NCBI GenBank assembly: GCA_030431525.1
Contig: JAUIJC010000006.1
Coordinates: forward strand, 60,462 to 124,461
Source of the DNA: Bacteroidia bacterium
GTDB taxonomy: Bacteria > Bacteroidota > Bacteroidia > Cytophagales > JAAEPT01
Reading direction: 5' to 3'
DNA: 64,000 nt
Part shown: in pieces, positions 17,815 to 24,473 of the stretch
How positions within the stretch are numbered: the first letter of the stretch is position 1
How the letters are laid out: each line of letters begins with the position of its first letter
Translations under genes and position numbers: made by a program
Notes under the pieces: generated by a model
What the model was told of the DNA's origin: nothing
Seen by the model: only the letters and a program-made list of their open reading frames with translations
Database searches by the model: none

Positions 17815-18435
17815 ATGATTACTGGAAAAAAACTTGTTGGTCTGTTGCTAATTGCCGTTTCTGGGCTCATTGCGTGTACTACAGAACGAGGTGAAAGCCA
17901 AGTGGAGTCCAAAGAGAAAATTGTATTGGACCAAAAGAAAGTTAAGGATCGAATACGTGTGAATTATGATGCTAAGAATCTGGATCTGTACTTAAATGAT
18001 CACCTTAATGCTTCTAATGTAGATTGGAGGTGGAGCCATATGGTATCCAATAACAATATGCCTGATACAATAGGGGTAGAGTATTATGAAGACATTTCGC
18101 AAGAACATTTTTTATTCAATGAGGAGGAAACAGTGCCGTTTCTATCTTGTGTGACTGTGAAGAATAGATTGGTTGAGTTTTCGGTAGTTGTAATTTTTCA
18201 GCTTCCAGATAGAGAGTCAAAGACAATTGAGGCTTTAATGGATAGTGCGTGGAAGTTTCCTTACTTAAAAGAAGATGCTGTCCGAAATCAGATTTTGACA
18301 AATAGGAAATGGCAGTCAACACGTGATAATTATGAAGAGGTTATTTCACTGGAATTTGCTGAGGAAGGGGGGATTTATGATCGACTGTCCTACAGAATTA
18401 GGGACACTAGAGTTTTAAGAGATGACATCCATTGA
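17815..18435 (+). CDS. hypothetical lipoprotein
   Basis: 206 residues from ATG 17815; a TTG at 17800 that overlaps the previous stop is an alternative. The N-terminus KKLVGLLLIAVSGLIAC is a lipoprotein signal with a Cys lipobox, so the mature protein should be lipid-anchored. The rest is mixed alpha/beta with no recognised domain. It is AT-richer than the hydrolase gene before it. The close spacing (11 bases) suggests one transcript with the C45-family hydrolase. Confidence 0.7.
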   Translation: MITGKKLVGLLLIAVSGLIACTTERGESQVESKEKIVLDQKKVKDRIRVNYDAKNLDLYLNDHLNASNVDWRWSHMVSNNNMPDTIGVEYYEDISQEHFLFNEEETVPFLSCVTVKNRLVEFSVVVIFQLPDRESKTIEALMDSAWKFPYLKEDAVRNQILTNRKWQSTRDNYEEVISLEFAEEGGIYDRLSYRIRDTRVLRDDIH

Positions 18436-18459
18436 GATGTTTCAGAGAATATAGATTTG

Positions 18460-18500
18460 TCAAAAAGCCTTTATCCTTCCCGAAGCATAAGGGCTTTTTG
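18460..18500 (+). terminator. terminator after the lipoprotein gene
   Basis: CAAAAAGCCTTTAT pairs with ATAAGGGCTTTTTG (one G-T pair) around a 10-base loop. T-rich sequence follows. Confidence 0.75.
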
Positions 18501-18615
18501 GTTTTTAGTCCACGTTGGTAGGGGTGGCCTTATGTGTCCACTTTTTTCAATATCTGGCAGACATACAGGTTTGCCAGAATTGTTGCGTAAGGGATGGAAA
18601 ACTCAAACTCTGGGG

Positions 18616-18746
18616 CAACCCCACCTCTGTCCTCCCCTTTAAAAGGGGAGGAGAAACCACCAGCATAAGGTTTACAATAACATTTGGCTAGTATTCTCTG
18701 TAACATTCTCCTCCCCTTGGATAAGGGGAGGACAGAGGAGGGGTTG
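18616..18746. repeat. 131-bp inverted-repeat element with nested hairpins
   Basis: The outer arms CAACCCCACCTCTGTCCTCC and the reverse complement of the right end (CAACCCCTCCTCTGTCCTCC) are nearly identical. The match continues for about 40 bases. Each arm also folds on itself (CTCCCCTTTAAAAGGGGAG on the left, CTCCCCTTGGATAAGGGGAG on the right). About 50 unrelated bases separate the arms. It fills the 321-base gap between the lipoprotein and GH5 genes, which contains no gene. Confidence 0.75.
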
Positions 18747-18756
18747 AATCCTTGAC

Positions 18757-20040
18757 TTACTCCACCACCAACTTCTGCGACAACATCTTCCCATCCTTCC
18801 CAATCAAAATCACAGAGTAAATGCCTGAAGCAAGGCTATTGATTGAAAGAGCTTGGTCAGCGGAAACAGCTTTTTTGCTGAACACCAATTGGCCGGTTTG
18901 GTTGTAGATGCTCATATCCACTTTTCCCTCAATGCCTTGTAGGATTACAGACTGGTTCTCATCGGCAGGATTAGGATAGATCAAGAAGTCAGCTACAGTT
19001 TCATTCTCGGTAGCGGTCACCTCATCCACAGGGAAATCATCCGCTGGTTCCAGCATTTTTTCGCGAATCCAAAGACCAGACTCTTTTAGATTTTCCGTGG
19101 ACCAAGGACCGTTTCCACAAGTACCCGTTTTCCAGACGGCGCCCGAACGGAAATCATCGGAGTAGTTCCAGTTACACCAGCTGATTTTCTTATCGGCCAA
19201 CAGGTCGAGGTACTTCTGGGTCATAGTGAAGTTGTTGTCACCATCGCCATCATAATCCTGTGTGCCGAACTCCGTCACGAAAACAGGCAATTCATCAGAA
19301 GCTTTATCCAAGCCATTGTAGTAGTAATCTTGATGGCTGTTGGCGTAGAAGTGGAAGGTATACATCACATTGTTGAAGGGCAGAGGATTGTCCAAAACAT
19401 CCTGTAAATTACCGTCACCAGAAAGGCCAAAAGTGGCGTATCCATGCGTTCCACAAAGGACCACAGCGTCTGTGTCGATATTCTGAATCACAGGAATCAC
19501 CTCCACGGCATACTTGTGAATCGTATCCCAAACCACACCGTTAGGCTCGTTAGCGATGTCATAAATGATGTTGTTGTTATCCTTGAATGTCGTTGCGATT
19601 TCGGTGAAGAAAGTCTTTGCGTTTTCCGTGTTGGCGTTCGGATCGCCGGGACTCAATTGGTGAAAATCCACCAAGGCATACATGCCACGTTCGGTGGCCT
19701 CATTCACCAAGGTTTTCACCTGATTGGTAAAGGCAGTTGGGTTAGTCTCATAGCCACCTTCCTGCACGTACATGGAAATTCGTAGAATATCCGCTCCCCA
19801 ACCATAAGCCAAAGTGTCCAAGGAAGCCTCGGTCAGGCAATCACCCCAAGGGTACCACTGGATGCCGTGGGTGCTCATTCCTCGCAACTGAATTGGCTTA
19901 CCGTATTGGTTACAGAGTTGCTTGCCGATCACTTGGAGCTGGCCGTTGATTTCAACGGGAGTTTGGCTTTGCGCATTTGTCACAACTGGTAACAATGATG
20001 CTATGGAAAGGATGGTGATTAGTAGAAATCTGATGTTCAT
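18757..20040 (-). CDS. secreted GH5 endoglucanase-type enzyme with T9SS sorting domain
   Basis: 427 residues from ATG 20040, giving the signal peptide MNIRFLLITILSIASLLPVVTNAQ. The catalytic domain is glycoside hydrolase family 5: RGMSTHGIQWYPWG, DFHQLSPGDPN, the acid/base Glu165 in DIANEPNG and the nucleophile Glu257 in VFVTEFGTQD. GH5 members like this cut beta-1,4-glucans (cellulase type) or related beta-glycans. Residues about 350-427 form a type A T9SS sorting domain, starting FLIYPNPADEN and ending SGIYSVILIGKDGKMLSQK. The enzyme should therefore be exported across the outer membrane. It is first of a group of three secreted glycosidases. Substrate specificity is inferred only from the family. 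Confidence 0.92.
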   Translation of the reverse strand: MNIRFLLITILSIASLLPVVTNAQSQTPVEINGQLQVIGKQLCNQYGKPIQLRGMSTHGIQWYPWGDCLTEASLDTLAYGWGADILRISMYVQEGGYETNPTAFTNQVKTLVNEATERGMYALVDFHQLSPGDPNANTENAKTFFTEIATTFKDNNNIIYDIANEPNGVVWDTIHKYAVEVIPVIQNIDTDAVVLCGTHGYATFGLSGDGNLQDVLDNPLPFNNVMYTFHFYANSHQDYYYNGLDKASDELPVFVTEFGTQDYDGDGDNNFTMTQKYLDLLADKKISWCNWNYSDDFRSGAVWKTGTCGNGPWSTENLKESGLWIREKMLEPADDFPVDEVTATENETVADFLIYPNPADENQSVILQGIEGKVDMSIYNQTGQLVFSKKAVSADQALSINSLASGIYSVILIGKDGKMLSQKLVVE

Positions 20041-20238
20041 AAAACGCTGTGTTTTTTGTGATGACCTATGGAATGCAACACAAATTTGTTGGGGTTCAGA
20101 CATTGTAAATCAAGAGTATAAAATTCATCGAGGTTTAACAGAAAAGAAGACTGGACATAAACCGGACAGCACTTGAAAATCACTCTCCATGGAGGTTTAT
20201 ATGGTTTTTTTGATGAGTCTCTTACTTTCTGTAGATGT

Positions 20239-21420
20239 TTATCTCTCCTTAAAAAACTGCGTCGAACTCACCCTGTTTTTTGATTGAATCGTGATGGTGT
20301 ACACGCCTGAAGGAAGCCCACGGACATCAATAGATTTTCCTTGAGTTTGTTGTTCCAACACTACCTTTCCCGTCAGGTCCAGAATGGTTACTTTGGTCTC
20401 CTCATCGATGCCTTGAATCCAAATCTGCTCATTGGCAGGATTAGGGTAAATGGATGGTTCGCTGGAAGAAGATTCTCGGTTTACTGAAAGCGGTTCAGTC
20501 ACTTTCAGGCTCTCGCCTTCAAGGTTTCGGCGCTTGATGCCTTCCGTTCTAAAACCGTTGACCAAATCATCGACTTGGGTAGGCGTAAGCTCGGTGTCTT
20601 TTTGGAACAATACCCAATCCACTTTCATGGTACTTTTTCGGTCGTTGGTGCTATTGCCCACCGCATGGTTCCAAATCCAGTTGGCGAAGGCGACTTGCAT
20701 CGGGCTACGCGGATACACCGAGGTACCGTCGCTGTCGGTAGTGGCCATGGAACCCATAAAGCTTCCGTCAATCCAGAAATTGACGTTCACGCCATCGGTG
20801 CATGAAACAATGAAAGTGTGCCAGCCTTCGAAGGATTCATCGTAGGCGGAGTAGCGTTTCCAAGCTTGCCAAGGGTCGGCGATGTAGCGGTTCCACGCCG
20901 TCAGGTACATCACTGGATTGTTAGGAGAAATTCCCCATTTGTCGGAAGCCATATACTCGAAATCCAGCTCGCTGTATTTCGAGCCATCCTCTGCATGGAG
21001 GTAGCTGACAATCGTGTAAAACGTCTGGATATTTGCATCCTCATACTCGTTTGGGGTGTCCGTGAAATAGACGCGTGAGGCATAAGTTCCTTCGAAGTAT
21101 TCAAAGCCTTGGGTTTCAATGCGGGCCTGAGTGCTTTCTTGGTTTGCCCCATTCACCGTGGTGCTAAGCGTGACCAAACTGTTATTTGCGTTCTCAGGAT
21201 CTTGAATGAATTCAATATTGTCTTTTGAATATTGGGCACCATACGGCGGTCCATTCTGCCCGTCAATCACCTGCCATTTGTTAAAAGTTGAAAACTCGGG
21301 GTCATCCACGCCCGAATAGTCAAAGTCGTCGAACATGATGGTTTGGCAGAATGCAGGGGAGAGTAGCCCGAGCATCAAAAGTCCCGTCAAACAGAAAAAG
21401 AGTGTAGAGTTCCTGAGCAT
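20239..21420 (-). CDS. secreted GH16-family glycanase with T9SS sorting domain
   Basis: 393 residues from ATG 21420 (signal peptide MLRNSTLFFCLTGLLMLGLLSPAFC); ATG 21447 would add nine residues. The jelly-roll domain contains SELDFEYM, the GH16 active-site motif ExDxxE in its ELDFE form, with Glu151 as nucleophile and Glu155 as acid/base. GWHTFIVSCTDGVNVNFWIDG and QVAFANWIWN are typical later strands. GH16 enzymes cut beta-1,3-glucan, agar, carrageenan or xyloglucan; the subfamily cannot be told by eye. The C-terminal about 75 residues (SIYPNPANEQIWIQG ... SGVYTITIQSKNRVSSTQF) are a T9SS type A sorting domain. Neighbours are GH5 and GH19 enzymes. Confidence 0.88.
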   Translation of the reverse strand: MLRNSTLFFCLTGLLMLGLLSPAFCQTIMFDDFDYSGVDDPEFSTFNKWQVIDGQNGPPYGAQYSKDNIEFIQDPENANNSLVTLSTTVNGANQESTQARIETQGFEYFEGTYASRVYFTDTPNEYEDANIQTFYTIVSYLHAEDGSKYSELDFEYMASDKWGISPNNPVMYLTAWNRYIADPWQAWKRYSAYDESFEGWHTFIVSCTDGVNVNFWIDGSFMGSMATTDSDGTSVYPRSPMQVAFANWIWNHAVGNSTNDRKSTMKVDWVLFQKDTELTPTQVDDLVNGFRTEGIKRRNLEGESLKVTEPLSVNRESSSSEPSIYPNPANEQIWIQGIDEETKVTILDLTGKVVLEQQTQGKSIDVRGLPSGVYTITIQSKNRVSSTQFFKER

Positions 21421-21528
21421 AATGTTGTGTTTTATCCTTTTAAACAAAGTGGGGAATATTCTGTTCTAAAGGCGTTTTTGAGGTAGGACAAATGCTGGAC
21501 AAGACCTCCAAGATGTTCTAAAAGCAAG

Positions 21529-21609
21529 GAACCACAGAGGTTAGGAGGAAGGGAGGTGAAGAGCATGTGATTTCTCCTTTACTCTTACCCTCTGTGCCCT
21601 CTGTGGTAA
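21529..21609. repeat. CCACAGAG-type intergenic inverted repeat, copy 2
   Basis: The left arm GGAACCACAGAGG and the right arm CCCTCTGTGCCCTCTGTGGT are reverse complements in their outer parts. The centre contains GGAGGAAGGGAGG against CTCCTTTACTC. It belongs to the same family as 9805-9911 and 24309-24423 and lies upstream of the GH16 gene. Confidence 0.7.
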
Positions 21610-21618
21610 AATTTCACA

Positions 21619-22707
21619 TTATTCCTTTTTCTGCTTCTCCGCATCCTCAAGGTCAATCGTTCGGTCAAATTGGTGTTTCAAAGCATCCACGTATGCGTTG
21701 TAAAGCGTATTCCCGATAATGGTCCACACCGAGGATTCTGGATTTTCTAAGTCGCCTTCAACGGGTATTTTGGTGGCAAACTGCTGGAAGTCCTGATTTT
21801 CAAGAATCTCTTGCGCGCCCTCGCTGAAAAGTTCTTTGAACCATTCTCCGATGGTTCTTCCTTCTTCCTTGGGTAGGAAAATGCGCATGTCCTTGACCAA
21901 TGGTTTTAGGTAGCCCTTGAAATGTTTGTCCTTCATGGCCATCTCGCTGAACAGACTCAATTTCCCCGTTTCTAAGGTCATGTCCGTGTAGTGTTCCACC
22001 TGCTTGTTAAAGGCGGTCAATTCGATGTTCTCAACACTAAAGTTGTAGTCGAAATCAGGAATCTCCTTCAGAAGGTTGGCCTTGGCTTTGAAGTCGATTT
22101 TGGCGCCGTATTCACGTGAACTCGCCTGAAACAGGATGTTCGTGGGTAGGGTTTCCGTCGTGTCCGTGATGACGTTTTGCAGGTTGTTGATTTCGAATTC
22201 AAAGTAATCCAAGGCAAAATCTGTTTTGGGGTCGGTCATCAAATTGGTCAGGTAGATGGCGCCGTTGCGCATCGCAAAAGTGTTGATCTCGACAGGGAAG
22301 AATTCCCTTACCATAGCTGGCCAATCCTGTTCGGTTCCCGTTTGTGCCGTTTCGGGCACGTCGCTGTAATCAAAATGGATGATGGGCTGTTGGCAGATGA
22401 TTTCAGCCACAATTTTTCCTTTGAACAAGTACTTCCATTCCAAGCCCAAGTCAATCCGCTTGATGGACACAAAAGGCTCTTTGTGTTCCCCCTCAATCTT
22501 GACAATTTTTAGGCTGTCGATGGCGTAGGCGCCTTTCAAAAAGGAAATTTCCACATCCTGCACCGATCCCTGATAGCTTTCCATGGTTTTCAGGGCCTTG
22601 TTGTTCAGGAACCATTTGACGGCATGGGGAAGGCATAAGCGGAACGCTCCGATAAACAGGATAGTGATGAGAATGCCCTTGGCCAGTTTACTTTTTAGAA
22701 ATCCCAT
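21619..22707 (-). CDS. DUF748-domain membrane-anchored protein
   Basis: 362 residues from ATG 22707 (MGFLKSKLAKGILITILFIG), one N-terminal anchor; the open frame continues upstream to 22809 without clear coding character. The domain order is like other DUF748 proteins: VQDVEISFLKGAYAIDSLKIV after the anchor, then CQQPIIHFDYSD and long beta segments such as FALDYFEFEINNLQN. It is a smaller relative of the protein at 3877-7398 and probably works in the periplasm on envelope integrity. It sits between the GH19 and GH16 genes but is not itself an enzyme. Confidence 0.82.
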   Translation of the reverse strand: MGFLKSKLAKGILITILFIGAFRLCLPHAVKWFLNNKALKTMESYQGSVQDVEISFLKGAYAIDSLKIVKIEGEHKEPFVSIKRIDLGLEWKYLFKGKIVAEIICQQPIIHFDYSDVPETAQTGTEQDWPAMVREFFPVEINTFAMRNGAIYLTNLMTDPKTDFALDYFEFEINNLQNVITDTTETLPTNILFQASSREYGAKIDFKAKANLLKEIPDFDYNFSVENIELTAFNKQVEHYTDMTLETGKLSLFSEMAMKDKHFKGYLKPLVKDMRIFLPKEEGRTIGEWFKELFSEGAQEILENQDFQQFATKIPVEGDLENPESSVWTIIGNTLYNAYVDALKHQFDRTIDLEDAEKQKKE

Positions 22708-22824
22708 GGTGATGCGGTTTGAGGTATAACGCTGGGGTTTGCTGTTTTCAAGGGGCTGGAAACCAAAAATTCCCACATTGGGCCAGCCAATGCGGGAATG
22801 AATCATCACTTGCTGAGTGATTAT

Positions 22825-24198
22825 TTATTCTTTCACCACCTTATAATTAGTGATTCCTTGATTGGTTTGCACCACAAGGGTATAGTAACCAGCCTTTATT
22901 GTCTCTACAGAGATGACAGCCTGATTGTCATATACATTTTTTGAGAAAACAATCTGACCAAAAGCATCGATGAATTGAACACTTTGAATTTGTTCCTCAT
23001 GTTGCAGTGTCAGTTGGTTGGTGATTGGGTTGGGGTAATAATCCAACTGCGGGTTAATGTCTACGACTTCATCGGTTCCAGTCACAACACTCTCCTTAAG
23101 CTCACAACTTTGGTAGGCTTCCATGGTATTGCTGGACCCTTCATGGCAAGATGTTGAGTAACCATTTAGGTTTTCCGAGGCAATCTCGTTGGCCGAGAAT
23201 CCCATGATTCCCAGATAGTACTTGTAGAGTTCAGAGCGCATCACCACCTTTTCGGTAAAGGCACTGGTTGAGGTGTTTCGGCATTCCAATCCGCCATTGA
23301 TGATGTTGTTGGTATGCATGAATCCTTTGCCGTACATCTTACTTCCTGAAGCGTAATCGCCATCTGCAGGGTCAGACTCCCATAAATCGTGCATCACTTC
23401 ATGGCATGATGGTTTTGGGCATTGTGGCATCATCCAAAACCAAATCGCCGATTTGAATGCCAGCACACCATCTTTTCTCAGTTTGTCTGGGTCGTTCAAC
23501 AAGATTGAGGCATCGTTGTAGAGAAACTTACTCAACTGACCGTAATTCTCATTGTAGGAGAGTTGGATTGGCCCTCGACCGTAATACCCAACGGAAGGAT
23601 TCGGCGGATATTCAGTATTGGCATTGGAATAGGTTCCTCCGCTATTTGCGGTATCTATGCCCAATTCATACACATAATACAAGCCCCAATCAGCATAATC
23701 TCCGAAGGAACCGCCACCCACTGGAAACTCCCATCCACCAGTCGTTTCCTTGGAGATATTCGCTAAGAAAGAAGCTAATTCTCGCTTGTTATTGGTGGCT
23801 GATGGGCGGTTTAAGAAATCGCCAAAATCAACAGTAACAACGGTTTCCTCACCATTATTCGAATGCCACCACGCATCAACATCAGAATAAACGTATGTGT
23901 TTCCTGTTGATTTTCGGGTGATGGTAATGTATTCACCCCAGACGCCATCCTTTCGTGTGATTTCAATCACAAAATCGGACAAGTCGTCTACCGCTTGAAT
24001 CAAATTATCGTAGGAGTAGAAGTCAGTGGAAATCCCTTGTGGATGATTACCTGATGTACCAGCCCTTTTTGGGAACAAGGCTTCCCATTCACTACTCGAG
24101 ATTAAGGTACTCAGGTTCGTGTTTTGCGCATTACCATGGAAAATGGTAAGTGCGACCAATAGGCATGTTGATGAAATCAACCTAATTGTTTTCAGCAT
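22825..24198 (-). CDS. secreted GH19 chitinase-like enzyme with T9SS sorting domain
   Basis: 457 residues. The signal peptide is MLKTIRLISSTCLLVALTIFHGNAQ. The catalytic domain is glycoside hydrolase family 19: FLANISKETTGGW carries the catalytic Glu151, and YYGRGPIQLSYNENYG is the family's signature. DPDKLRKDGVLAFKSAIWFWM and INGGLEC are further conserved blocks. In most GH19 chitinases the residue before the catalytic Glu is His; here it is Lys. The C-terminal about 80 residues (LDYYPNPITNQLTLQ ... AGYYTLVVQTNQG) are a T9SS sorting domain. It should release GlcNAc oligomers from chitin outside the cell. GlcNAc kinase and NagA genes occur in the same window. Confidence 0.9.
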   Translation of the reverse strand: MLKTIRLISSTCLLVALTIFHGNAQNTNLSTLISSSEWEALFPKRAGTSGNHPQGISTDFYSYDNLIQAVDDLSDFVIEITRKDGVWGEYITITRKSTGNTYVYSDVDAWWHSNNGEETVVTVDFGDFLNRPSATNNKRELASFLANISKETTGGWEFPVGGGSFGDYADWGLYYVYELGIDTANSGGTYSNANTEYPPNPSVGYYGRGPIQLSYNENYGQLSKFLYNDASILLNDPDKLRKDGVLAFKSAIWFWMMPQCPKPSCHEVMHDLWESDPADGDYASGSKMYGKGFMHTNNIINGGLECRNTSTSAFTEKVVMRSELYKYYLGIMGFSANEIASENLNGYSTSCHEGSSNTMEAYQSCELKESVVTGTDEVVDINPQLDYYPNPITNQLTLQHEEQIQSVQFIDAFGQIVFSKNVYDNQAVISVETIKAGYYTLVVQTNQGITNYKVVKE

Positions 24199-24230
24199 GG
24201 TGAAAGTTTGAAGAGTGAGGGTTGGTACGT

Positions 24231-24244
24231 ACCTAAAATTAGGT
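24231..24244. promoter_or_regulatory. palindrome upstream of the GH19 gene, possible operator
   Basis: ACCTAA-AA-TTAGGT is a 14-base palindrome 33 bases before the GH19 start codon. Its place and symmetry fit a dimeric regulator's site, but only one copy is visible and no regulator can be tied to it. Confidence 0.25.
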
Positions 24245-24308
24245 GGAATTAAGTGCTTATGAAAAGAGAGGAGGAGTGTTAGACTATATCCTTTCTCTCA
24301 TTAGTCAG

Positions 24309-24423
24309 TTACCACAGAGCACACAGAGGAATGGAGTTTTAAGAGACTCTCATTCTCTAAACAGACTATATTTTGAGAATATGGAGCCTCCTATTCTCCT
24401 TTCCTCTGAGCCCTCTGTGGTCA
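24309..24423. repeat. CCACAGAG-type intergenic inverted repeat, copy 3
   Basis: The left arm TTACCACAGAGCACACAGAGG and right arm CCTCTGAGCCCTCTGTGGTC pair in the outer portions. The inner GGAATGGAG pairs with CTCCTTTCC. It lies between the GH19 gene and the end of the sensor-regulator gene and contains no gene. Confidence 0.7.
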
Positions 24424-24473
24424 ATAAACTCTATTCAGAATTTTGTCTGTTGATGGGAAGCTAAAATCCTTGT

